NCBI GenBank assembly: GCA_958450365.1
Contig: CAUEEP010000724.1
Span: forward strand, 1,148,001 to 1,212,000
Origin: Mesorhabditis belari
Taxonomy: Eukaryota > Nematoda > Chromadorea > Rhabditida > Rhabditidae
Direction of reading: 5' to 3'
Length of the DNA stretch: 64,000 nucleotides
The notes beneath the pieces were generated by a model. It did no database searches. It saw only the letters and a list, made by a program, of their open reading frames with translations, and was not told the DNA's origin. This document shows positions 23,945 to 35,600 of this stretch, one piece after another. Every line of letters begins with the position of its first letter. The first letter of the stretch is position 1. A program made the position numbers and the translations under genes.

Positions 23945-24380
23945 ATGATTTGAAAAACTGTTAAGAAAGCAACAAGAAAAACAAGGCAGATAAAATTTGC
24001 AGCTAAACAATGCAGCTAATGTACATTAGCTGCATTGTTTACGAATACGAACCTTATTGGAATACGAACCTTATTGGAACCGTATTGGAAACGTATTGGA
24101 AACGTATTGGAACCGTATTAGATCAAAATACGAACCGTATTGGAACCGTATTGGAACCGCTAATGTACATTAGCTGCTGTACATTAGCTGCTGTACATTA
24201 GCTGCGTAATTTACTAATGTACATTAGCTGCGTAATTTGATGCTATGAGATGTGTAAATTTGCATTTAAAACAGTTTTCCGTCAAATCTGCATTTAAGAA
24301 TAAAGTCATTTTCCTCGCCAATTTTTTTTTGCATCATTCTTATCTCAACTCTGCAACCAGTTCTTATCTTCACTTCTTCA
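23945..24380. repeat. Intergenic repeats between the 403-aa and 415-aa genes
   Basis: TTGGAACCGTA / TTGGAAACGTA units at 24055-24160 and a palindromic CTAATGTACATTAGCTGC repeated five times (24010-24230). The next gene's ATG is at 24381; its promoter must lie in or near this 436-bp gap. Confidence 0.75.
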
Positions 24381-27300
24381 ATGATATTCTCTTTCTTCTT
24401 GACGCTGATGTCGATTGGTTACGCGAAATTGATGTCTGATACCTTACAGGTGAGCGGTTTTCTCATTTTTCTCTTGTTTTTAGTCATCTGTCACAAATCT
24501 CTAACATTTGCGTTGAACTATCGCTATTCCAAAGTTTTCCAAAGCCAAAGTTCACTTTGGTCCATTGATCTGACAGGTTTAATGTCAAATCAGGGATACC
24601 GGATCGCCTTTTGAGCCTAATATTAGATCAATAAGCATCTAGTGCGAGGTCTTTGCGAGCAACTGTCTTGTAGACTTTGAATTTGGAACAATTCTGGTGA
24701 ATCTCACTGTTCTTGCATAGCATGTGCTCCGATCGAGTAATGCGTCCAAAACGTATAAAAACTATCGTACAGCTTTCGAAGTCTATAATAATTGTTTACC
24801 TACTCAAAAGAAACACGAATTAGTCGCTATAATCTGTGCTTTGATAAAAACTTTCAAGAGCAACTGCTCATTACAAATTTACCCACCCTCAAGTCCCGAT
24901 CTTAATCCGATGGCTCTCGAAATATTTAAGAAAGATCTTCCGTTTTGAATAGAGCCATGCTTTCCCGATAAGAGCCATGCTTTCCCGAGTGTACAGGATG
25001 CGGCAGGATTTTTGCGACCGTCTCAGGGCATGTTAGCTCCAACAACTTATCTCGACATACTTTAGAAAGATCTTTTTCCCTGACCCAAAAACAGGATTTA
25101 GCGACACTTTGGCAACAGAATTTGGTGTTTTATGCAGGATGATGCTTATGCTCACAAGGCTCGAGTGGTTCCGGACTGGCGCAAGCAGTATTTTCCCGAT
25201 TTGGTCACCTTTAGTCGCCACCGTCAAGTCCCGATCTTAATCCGATGGATTTCAGTGTTTGGAAAGTTCTTGAAGCAAAAACGTGCTCAAAACCGCATCC
25301 CAGCATCGATTCGATTAAGAAATCTCTTCAAAAAGCAATTGATAAACTCGATCCCGCTTACCATTTGGCCACAGTGGATGCATTTTTCTGCCCTGCCTTT
25401 CCACCAGGCCTGCATTTCTTCCCATAGAGATAAAGAAAGTAGTTTTTCTTGTTCAATTGTTAAAGTTTTTGATTTGATTTCTCTATCGGTTTCTATCCTT
25501 AAAAATATTGATTGCGATAATCCTGCCGCACCCTGTAGAAAAGAAAAACAAAATTTTATTGTAAAGATAACTTTAGTTTTATTGTAAAGCTTTTATTTTA
25601 TTGTATTTATTTATTATGCGTAATCTCTGATCTAACTTCTTTTTTTTCAGAGCGGCGATCTCCACAAATGCATCATCGGAATCCACGACAACGCGGCTCT
25701 TAAGGCGAGCGTTTCAAGTATTTTTTGAAAGATTCAATTTCTTAGCCCATTCATAGTACGCTAACTTCTTAAATTCATTTGTTTAGTCATGGGGATCACT
25801 GAGGGATGCTACTTCTATGAAACGACAGTGGAGCGCGCTGAAGAGGTTAGTTTTAGCTGTTATATAATTAGAGTAGAACCGTCTATGTTCTATGTTATAT
25901 TTTGCATCTATGTTGTTTTGCAAGTATTTTTAATTTCAGGCTTCAACGTTCCTTTACGAGAAACAAGGCGCGGATGAATCGCTTATAGCAGACAATGCCG
26001 CTTCTTGCCGAGGATTGCGGTTGTTCTACACGGTGGTGGTCAGTTTTTATCTTTGTCCTCGAACAAAATTTTTTTTTAGTTTGATCTAACAAAAAAACAG
26101 AGGAAAAGAACCCGAATTGCTGTGCGTACCATGAACGATCGTCTGGAGGTGCATTGAAACTATGAATAATTCTATATCTTATAGAATTATTCATAGATTA
26201 AACTTATAGTTTTAAAAAACCTTGTTACTTTTAGGTTTTTTTCCTTACCAAGATTCACACCGATCTGGTCGATCACTCTGAACTTGGATCACACATGCTG
26301 AAGTAAGTTTGTTGTTTGTTGTTGTTTGTTGAAGAAATGTTGTTTGTTTTTGCTCCAAACATCTTATAAAAAAGGTTTTCGGAGTGCCATTGTTTTTTTC
26401 ATGTTTAGAATTGGCGACATCCGCTACGTGAAGGCGAATATGCTAGATTTCCGATCCGTTTTCTCGCCGTCAATCGAAGAAGTGCACAAGGATGAGCATT
26501 CACGCTTAGCTGGATGTCCAAAGGTGCGGTTTTTTTGTAACAAACTTGTAAACATTAGATTGGAAAAAATTTATGGAGTTCTAAAAATTCATTTCTTTTC
26601 TTAGAAACAATTTTTTCATTTACAGGAAGCCAACGATAGCGTAGAGATGCGATGTTTCACTCGTAAATTGCGTATCAGCAGTCTTTTTTCGGTGAGTTTG
26701 CTTGGAAATTGTCTAAGAATCATAGTAAAAGTGGCTATCTACTTTTGATAAGCAGCTTTACAATTGATAATCTTTTTTTGTTTAGTACGAGGAATACGTG
26801 TTCGTGGTGGTGCTTGATGTGCACGAATATCGCGTGTTTTGGGTGCATATCGAAAAACTGGATAGCGTTGGCGTGCCCGTTATAAAGGTTAGTTTAATAT
26901 TTTGGAATAATGAGCTTAGAATTTGTGGGGTTATCTGTTTACCTACATTTGCCTATCGTACGCGATTTGTTTTAGTTCATTGATACGAAGGCTGCCATCT
27001 CGATCAAAGCTGTGCCCAACTTTTACGAAGCTCAATTCAATGTTTACGTGAAGAATAGGGTCAAGCTTTTACCTTTAAACCTAAAGCATTCAGTCAGCAT
27101 CTATGGGCTTTAGACCACAAAACGTATAGACATCAACCAATCATCATTACGGTTTAGAAAGTTTTCCTGATGGTCTCAAATCGAAACGTGGTCGGCTTTG
27201 CGGCGGCCAACATGCAACTCATTGATTTAGAAGCGCTTTTTGAAGGCAATTATCTAGAAGGGTGAGTTCTAGGTTACAATGTGTAAACCTTTATATCGAT

Positions 27301-27994
27301 AAGAACTAGATAATCGACAAGTTTACAATTGTGGTTCATTATTGAAGTATTGTTCTTCTTTAGATACGGTAGACAAGCGTTGCCTGCCCACTTTTCACCG
27401 CTCATGTACACGCACGAGTATGCCGGAGTCTCCAATGCAACCTTGATCTTACGCAGACTGGTAATTTTTTATAAAACGGCTAGAACAGAAAAGTTTTGAT
27501 TCCAGCTATAAAATTGGTTGACTAGCTTTGAGTTAAGTTTGAGCAATCAACTTCAAGACGACCTTAAACCATTATTAAGATTCTATTGTTCTTTCTTCAG
27601 ATAGACGGATGTGAAACATATTTTGGACACCCAACCGTGATCGCTTCAAGATTTTCAGAAGAGTCAAATATGGTTAAACGATTCACGCCGTACCGAGGTC
27701 CGCTGCATGCAATGTAAGTGCCTGGCCTTGCTCCATGAGTATGCCTATGAATTACAAGCTTGCAAAAATTTATCTTCTATTGAGATCTTTTAGTTATCCG
27801 CCGACCGACGTGCCACAAATGCCCGTGAGAGCGGAGAAAGCAAAATACATAGGTATATTTTTGAATGTTTATTAGATTATTGTTGTTTTCATTTAGTTTA
27901 TGCTATCTCGATCGCCACTTTGTCTGGTCTCATCTTGTTGATCAGCCTACCAAATCTAATAAGATGGATTCTGAGAAAATATGCTGGATTTTGA
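24381..27994 (+). CDS. Unrecognised type I single-pass membrane protein, 15 exons, 415 aa
   Basis: Exons: 24381-24449, 25651-25717, 25787-25845, 25940-26038, 26101-26148, 26235-26302, 26409-26523, 26626-26691, 26786-26887, 26976-27059, 27158-27261, 27364-27460, 27601-27713, 27794-27852, 27897-27994, all in phase. The N-terminus MIFSFFLTLMSIGYA is a signal peptide; a hydrophobic segment at about 385-404 (ISIATLSGLILLISL) is followed by a short basic tail RWILRKYAGF, so the bulk should be lumenal or extracellular. Six lumenal cysteines (HKC, GCYFY, SCRG, GCPK, MRC, DGCETYF) could form disulphides, and VSNATL carries a potential N-glycosylation site. AATAAA lies 5 bases after the stop. I could not assign it to a family. 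It may be a nematode-specific secretory-pathway or surface protein. Intron 1 holds a mariner relic; the other introns are short and clean. Confidence 0.85.
24992..25537 (+). mobile_element. Mariner-like relic in intron 1 of the 415-aa gene
   Basis: Ends TACAGGATGCGGCAGGATTT and inverse AATCCTGCCGCACCCTGTA. Plus-strand transposase remains QDDAYAHKARVV..WRKQYF, then broken frames. Just upstream (24850-24945) is a second fragment of the same domain (PPSSPDLNPMA). Confidence 0.85.
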
Positions 27995-28289
27995 GTGAAT
28001 AAACATTTTTTTGGTGAGTTTTTTATTGTCTTGGATTTTTAATGAACTTTTGATGCTTTGATTACATTTTATTTGGGAGTCACTGACACGATTAATGGAA
28101 AACGGTGCATATTTAATAATAAAATTCATGCATCAAACATCAACAATAGACTTGATTGAACAAAATTAATCTAAATTGAAAATTTGCCTTGGACAACTGC
28201 CTTAGGTACCTTGGACAACTAAAAGTTCATTTGTGATTCGAAGTTATCCTTTTTCAAAGTGTAAGCCAAGTTGAGTGCGGATTTCTCTT

Positions 28290-28406
28290 TTATTTCTCTT
28301 GTTTCTTTTTGAGTACATCGAAGTGGTCGACTCGATCATTCCTTTTTTTCTTTTTCTCCTTTTCTTTCAGCTTCAAAGTCCCATAAACATTTTTCATCGA
28401 GTATCT
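28290..28406 (-). CDS. Possible terminal exon of an unplaced minus-strand gene
   Basis: After a good acceptor (TTTTGCTTCAG) the frame encodes 38 residues, RYSMKNVYGTLKLKEKEKKK..DHFDVLKKKQEK, and stops at 28290-28292. It is lysine-rich and plausible, but no upstream minus-strand exons could be found. It could also be the 3' exon of a small gene, or chance. Confidence 0.3.
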   Translation of the reverse strand, partial: RYSMKNVYGTLKLKEKEKKKKRNDRVDHFDVLKKKQEK

Positions 28407-28477
28407 CTGAAGCAAAATTTTCTTTTCTTTGTTTTGCGATTAGAAGATGCTTTAGATTACTCTTTGTGCTGAAAATT

Positions 28478-28590
28478 GTGAACTCACCCTTTCTGGAGCA
28501 CTGAATTCTTAATTTTTTGCAGCAACAGCAAAAAATGAAGAATTCAGTGCTCCAGAAAGGTGCGTTTACAGATTTGAGCACTACCTACGT
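28478..28590. mobile_element. Small palindromic MITE (CCTTTCTGGAGCACTGA variant)
   Basis: CCTTTCTGGAGCACTGAATTC faces GAATTCAGTGCTCCAGAAAGG around TTTTTTGCAGCAACAGCAAAAAA. This is the cleanest copy of the family. Confidence 0.85.
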
Positions 28591-28784
28591 CCTTACGGTA
28601 TCTGCTGCTAGATTATACTTCTCGTACAGCACTTGAATATAGTATACCCCAGAACAGTTTAGTTAGAGTGAAGTACTCTCTTCAAAATGTTACTGAATGT
28701 GCAATCGATTGGTGCGCGCAGGAATAGCAGGTTGGTTTTGGGATAAGTATCACAGAGTAATGTGTTATATAAAAAATGATTTTA

Positions 28785-28940
28785 GAAAACATTTTACCGT
28801 ACTCAAACTGCGATTTGTTCATTCAATCAGCCCAATTTTGATATCATGAATCGCAAGGCTCAGTCAATGATACCAAGATTGAGCTGATTGAATAGAAACT
28901 GGCGATTTGAGTATGGTAGTTTTCTAAAATTGGTGATTTT
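28785..28940. mobile_element. Palindromic MITE (TCAATCAGCYCAATTTTGATATCA family)
   Basis: TTTTAGAAAAC ends, facing TTCATTCAATCAGCCCAATT and its complement. The family also occurs at 18975-19150, 19600-19790, 43255-43340 and (partly) 44110-44240. Confidence 0.75.
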
Positions 28941-29651
28941 TAGAAAACCAATGGCCAATAGCCAATGGAATACGCATTACTCTGGATATGGGTGCAAATC
29001 TTTATATACAGATCTTTACAATCAGCTCTTTACATTCAGCTCTTTACAATATTATCCAACACACAATTATTAGGTTGAGTAGGATGAGGATGAAACTTAT
29101 AGTTGACTTCTTTTAACACATTCGCGATGACGACATTTTTGGGCGTACAGTCGCGTAGTCGTTAATTGTTTTACTGATATTTCGTTGAGTACTAAGTGTT
29201 GCACCGTTCATTTCATTAACAAAAGCATTAACGAAATGAACGAGCCAAAAACTACCAAATACCAAACAATTTCTTTCATTATAAACACTTATCATTTACT
29301 TTTTGTCATTTTAAAACAATTTTTAGTATTTTAGAATAATTTGCGATGACGAAAATTGGTTTTTTTAAAAAGATCGAAAAATGGGCACATAAAGAAAACC
29401 GCTAAATGGTTTATTCTAAAATTTTGGTTGTAGATTTAACTTTTTGTGCGCTATCTTTTTTATTTTGTCATTAAAATAGGTTTCATTGGAAGAAACGGTC
29501 GAAATCGCATCATCGAATTTTTGAACACTCGGCTTTTTGCTAATGAAAAATCTTTAAAACAAAGCTTTTCAAAAACTTTCAAAAGTCATTTGCAAGAGAA
29601 ATTATTGGGCTATCTAAAAACCCGTGTTTCATTTGGTAGCTCAATTAGAAA

Positions 29652-32600
29652 ATGAATTTCGATGAAAGACTTTGTACTCAACCTAATAGATGTTCATCAA
29701 ACCGTCGTACTTCGTCGACTTCTCTCCTCGGTTCTCCACATTTCTCTCGTCGTCCATCCACTCCCACATATCGCACTTTTCATCGCGACTCCCTGGTGAG
29801 GTGCGGTGTGTTTTTAAAAAAAAGAAACGTAAAGTCGGAGCTTTTTCTTTGTTTAACTTTATTTGAACTAGTAAGCTAAGAGATTTTAGGGATTTAGGAC
29901 TTAGGGAGCTAAGAGATTAGGGATTTAGAGCCAATGACTTTAGGGATTTAGGGATTTAGAGCAGATTCTCGATTTTTATCAAGGCATCAAGGTAAGGCAT
30001 TACTTTTACTTCTTCGTGCTTTTACATTGATGTCAATTGGAGCCTTTTGATTGAAAGCCTTTGATAATTTTAAACTCTAAACGAATAAAAATACTCATTT
30101 GAGACATTATAATACCCAATTATATTTATCATTATAATTTTAGTAGACAAGAAGCCAACCCAATAGATTGTAAGGTTCTAATTGTAAGCATGTTAGTAAC
30201 CCAAAAATAACTAGTTTTGTGAAAAGCGACGTTTTTGAAATTGAAAGCAGGAAGGTTTCGCAACATTTGAGCAGCACAGCACTCACATTGAAGAATTACA
30301 TTTAGAATCATAAAAGTTACAAAATTCTATCCTGAGTGGATTAGTTGTGCTGTAGTGTTAGAATTTGAGTGTTAGAATCTATGACTCTATTCGAAAATGC
30401 TGCCAAATCACGTAGCTTTTCGTGGAAATGTTCTTGAGAAGCGCAAGTGATGGCTGTGTTTTGGATGAGGGATGGGAATGCTCCCATCACTCACCTTTTC
30501 CCCCCTTTCTTTTGTCGAAAATCTTCCAACATTCGCGAGATCTTTTTGCACTTTTTAGAGCAAGAGACTTCTAACTTTTTACTTAATTGTTCAATTTTAT
30601 AAAACTGTAACTGAATTTGTTTATTTAACTTGAAATTTGACATTGAAAGGATCACTTTGATATCACCATAGCTATAAGTACCATTCTAGCATAGCTGTAA
30701 GCTGTAAGTACCATTCTATCATAGCTGTAAGTACCATTCTAGCTGTAAGTACCATTCTATCATATCTCTAAGTACCATTGAGTACATTTCTTCATAGGAT
30801 TTTCCTTATTGCTTACTTTGAACTCTATATAAAGCCGATTTTCAGAAGATCAATCAATCCACGCCGAAATGTGGACCCTTTTCAGACAATTGGACAATCA
30901 TCAACTCGAATATGGACGAGGAAGTGATTGGGTGGAAACAACCGGGAAAAGACAACAACTACAACAACAAATTGGTGCAACAGGGCAACCGAGGAACACT
31001 GTGGTACAGGGACCCGTCGATGTCGATGCGGGGAGGGTGCTGGTGGGTGAAAATTTTAGTTTATAAGTATTTAAGGTATTTCCGTATCTTTGCTATTTAG
31101 TTATTAGCCTTTTCAGAAAGTCTTTTGATTTCTTTTCGTACTTTCGTTCGTTCAAAACCAACAAAATGCACCAATTGAAATACGATTCGCTGGATAGCCT
31201 AAATCATATGCAAATTGATCTTTGAAAGCTTAGTTTATCATTGAATTTTAACATCTTTTTATCCTATAGTTTTGATATGGTTTTAAGCTAGAATTTTTAA
31301 GCTAGAATTTAAGCTAGAATTAATGAATCTAAATCTATTGGGTTGGTGAATTGAAAACTGCGGGCTATTGTCATATGTGAGAGTTTGAGCACTTTCTTCA
31401 AAAGAAACCCATTTTGGTGTCAATGGAAAAGTTGTAGAGGAGCAAAAATCAAGCTTATATCCAAATTTCCAAAAAGATACACTTCATAGTTCCGCTTAAA
31501 ATTTGTATATTCCGTGTATTCTTTGTGCGGCCGCGTAATCGCTCGTCGTCTGGTGCAGGGCTTTTACATAACCCCCCTTCCCTCTCCCTCTGCCAAACGA
31601 ATCTGGCCGGCTTCGAATCCTCAAATAGGACATTGACTTCTCCTCAAATCAAGGTTAATCTCAATCTATTGGGTTGGTGAATTGAAAACTGCCGGCTATT
31701 GTCATATGTGACACTTTGAGCACTTTCTTCAAAAGAAACCCATTTTGGTATCAATGGAAAAAAAGACTGAAAAAATAAAACACGACGAAAGATTGAAAAA
31801 TTCTTTGTGGCGGGGTCGTTTTATTGCGTCGGGTTACGGTAGTTCCCGACGTTTGGCGCGGAAACGTCTGAAAGGCAAAGTGTACGGTGGACGGTCCGAA
31901 AAGAATCTGTCGTCAGAATTTTATTATTTCAAGAGAAAATTCCTTTAAGTTGATTTAAAGTAAAATGAAATTAAACCCAATTTGTTTAATTACTTTTTTA
32001 ATTATTATTTTTAATTGATTGGGTTGGTGAATTGAAAACTGCGGGCTATTGTCATATGTGAGAGTTTGAGCACTTTCTTCAAAAGAAACCCATCTTGGTG
32101 TCAATGGAAAAGTTGTAGAGAATCAAAAATCAAGCTTATATCCAAATTTCCAGAACGATTCAAAAACTGGTTTTCAAGAAATGCCAAATTTACGAATTTT
32201 CACAAAACTTGCATTTCACAAAACATTTTAAGCGAAACTACTAAGTGTATCTTTTTGGAAATTTGGCTATAAGCCTAATTTTTGATTCTCTACAACTTTT
32301 CTATTGACACCAATGGGTTTCTTTTGAAGAAAGTGCTCAAACAGAGACATTTCTCCATTTTTGAGTCTCCAGTCCTCCATTTTTGAGTCTCACACTTGTC
32401 TCACACACAAACCAAAATCCTACTACGAAAGAGGAATCCGCAAATTGCCTGTAAAATGGGCAGAAGTCGTCAATAATAATGGAAATTATTTGGAATGAAT
32501 TGATGGTTTTATGTTGAATAAATTTTAATTCAAAGTCCCGCAGTTTTCAATTCACCAACCTAATAATAAAGTCATTTATACGATTTTCCCCCTTATCTTT

Positions 32601-35600
32601 ACCAAACTAGAGAAATGCCGAGGGAAATTTACATTTATCTTGTTTTGTTTTCCAGGGCAAAGATATGCAAGTACTTTATTCAATAAGTTAAACCAGCCTT
32701 CACGGCTACGGTATCAATAAACAGGCTACTGTAGTATCTATTGATTTGGTACGGTAGACGTATCTGTATGTGGTAGAGTTACGTTTTAAAGTTCGCAATT
32801 TGTGAGCTGAAAGTCTATGAATTTTGGCTTAAAAAAATGTGGTGAACAGTTGAGAACAAAAAGTTGAGAACTTCTTACGAATGGTGGACTCGGATAAGTT
32901 GATAAAGCTTATCTCAGCTACCGCAATCGTTAAGATTTCTCTGTTCGGATATTTTAACGAATTCTGTCTTTTCTAGTTAATGTTTTAGTCAGTCTTTACG
33001 GCTTACTGTACTCTATTAATTACGGTAGACGATTACGGTAGACGAGTCATGTTTTAAAGCTCGTAAGTGATCAGAGAATCGTTACAGGTTGGAATCGGAA
33101 GAGCCGTTTTGGCGAGACTCATCTTCATCGTTCACTCGGTGGTCACTATTTGGACAACCGTGCATGTACAAGGTTAGTTTAGAAAAGCATCTTTTCGCTA
33201 GCTTTTTCCGATGCTTTTAGAGCTTTTTTAGAGCTTTTTTAGAACTTTTTTTAAACCAATTAACCAATTACTGCTTTCAGAGAGTGAATCGGTGTGGATC
33301 TTTGCGCTGATCGCATTGCTGATCATCTTTGAGGGATCCTATGCGATTATTATGAGAGCCGGTGATGAGAGAAAGTGGTGAGGAATTGAGATAATTGTTC
33401 TATGGATTGTTGAACAGTTTCGATTAGACTTGTAACGAAAATATCAGCCAGTCCCTCCAGGCAATTTAAGGTTTTTTCGTGTTTTTCTCAGCACCAACCC
33501 TTCGATTTTGATCATTTTGATTCTGATTGGAAAGTGGATCGATTAGGAACCAAATATTAACCAAATAGGAGCTAAATATGAAATAGGAACCAAATAGGAA
33601 CCAAATAGGAACTATAAGAAAACAATGGCACAGCGCCGGACAGAGATCGACTAGTGCTCATTCAAGCGTTTGTCAAATGAGTTGCATACATTCGATTGGG
33701 AAGCTTTTCATAGAGAAATGTAGCCAAGATTAAGGGCTATAATTCTCTATATAACACTTGACACTTTAAATTCTCTATATAACACTTGACACGCAAGCTT
33801 GATTTCTGTAGAGAAATCAAGCTTGCGACAGCCACTTATCCAACGACAACTTTTCTAGAAAGTTATCCGAGTAATTTTGCTCAACCCTCTACTTTGGGCT
33901 TGTTCCAAACGCGATTTTTTGTGTCAAATCTATCATTCGATGTAGAATAGAATTGCGCGTCGAATGATACCAAAATACCTTTCTCTACTTTTCTCTACAG
34001 ATTTGTTTCCTTTCCTCTACAGATTTGTTTCCTTTTCTCTACAGATTTGGTTCCTTTTCTACCGGATTTTCCCTAATAGTAGTGCACCGGAAGCGTCGCC
34101 TAAATTGCTCGAAATCTCGAAAACGGCTTATCAGAACGTATCGATGTTGGGTCGAAAAATGTAGCTGACGATGAGATCTTGCGGGTGATTAGAGTGTTGA
34201 GCTTCTGTGAAAACTTGGAAACCGTAAAATAGGCATCAACTCGGCTCGCTTGGGTGCACTACTTTTAGGGAAAATACGGTAGTCAAAATCGAAGGATTGG
34301 TGCTAAGAAAAACACGAAAAACCTTAAATTGTCAACGGCAAAAAGGATTGGCAGATGTTTTTGTGATAAACCTAGTTCCGATAGTATCCTAGAAGCCAAA
34401 CGGGATTAGATCAAATCAGTGGGACAGCTGACCTGATCTGGAGTTGGACCTAGACTATCTGGTCCAAGTTCGATTCACTTTTTCTGAGCCAGTTCAGTTT
34501 TCAGCAAAACTAGGCCTGCCCTGGCTTGGCAAAAATTTATTTTTGAGCACCCCTAGAAATTTTAGTCTAAATTTTCATAAGCCAAGCCTTTCGCGTAACC
34601 AAAAATAGCAAAAATCAACCAAATAGCCACCTAGGTTCTGTGCGTCAGTGCTGTTGTACGTGTTGGCGACGGCGCCACCGATTTGGCTTCTTGAGATGAA
34701 ATTGTGTGAATGGAGAAGAGAAAGAGCGAATGGAATACAATCGAAAATACCCATTGGTGATTTGAAATTTAAAATTTGAAAAAACGGAGCCAATTTTAGC
34801 TCCCACAATTCGCTAGAACCCTAGCTCTCATTCTAGAATTCTAGAACCCTAGCTCTCATTCCAGAATTCTAGAACCCTAGTTCTCATTCTAGAATTCTAG
34901 AACCCTAGCTCTCATTCCAGAATTCTAGAACCCTAGTTTTCATTCTAGAATTCTAGAACCCTAGTTCTCATTCTAGAATCGCTAGAGTCCTTTTCCTTGA
35001 AGTGTACTTTGGGCTCAAGTCTTGTAAACGTACCCTTCTAGTGCACTGAATTCTTTATTTACCCAAAATCATTGCTTTAGATTGTAAATCATTGCTTTAG
35101 ATTGTAAATCATTGTTGTAATGGTAAATTCAGTATGTCGGGAAGGGTGTGTTTACGTTTGAGCAAGTACACCGCTAAAAAACTCACCAGTCTACCCTAAA
35201 GCATGGCCAGTTACCGTAAATCGGTCTGGATCTCTTTAATCTTTATGGATCTTGATTGAAAATGAACCCAAGTACACCTGAAGGCGGCTCCGTCGGCTTA
35301 TCGTAAGCTCCTTCGGCTTATCGTAAGCTCCTTCGGCGTATCGTAAGCTCCTTCGGCTTATCGTAAGCTCCTTCGGCGTATCGTAAGCTCCTTCGGCGTA
35401 TCGTAAGCTCCTTCGGCTTATCGTAAGCTCCTTCGGCGTATCGTAAGCTCCTTCGGCGTATCGTAAGCTCCTTCGGCTTATCGTAAGCTTCTTCGGCTTA
35501 TCGTAAGCTCCGTCGGCTTATCGTAAGCTCCTTGTACAGTAATGGCTATAGTCTACTGGCACAGTTACAGGCGCTTCAAATACATTCATCTCCAAGTACA

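Noticed and set aside
28686..28732. Short ATG exon (MLLNVQSIGARRNS) with a donor
   Set aside because: Its phase does not join any TMEM26 exon without a stop; no other partner found.
30869..31066. Frame starting MWTLFRQLD with a TATAAA-like sequence upstream
   Set aside because: The other frame is open from the acceptor at 30845 and joins both TMEM26 neighbours in phase; the TATA-like motif is then intronic.
34575..34808. 77-codon minus-strand frame
   Set aside because: Antisense shadow of the TMEM26 exon at 34635-34756, whose plus-strand sequence matches the family.
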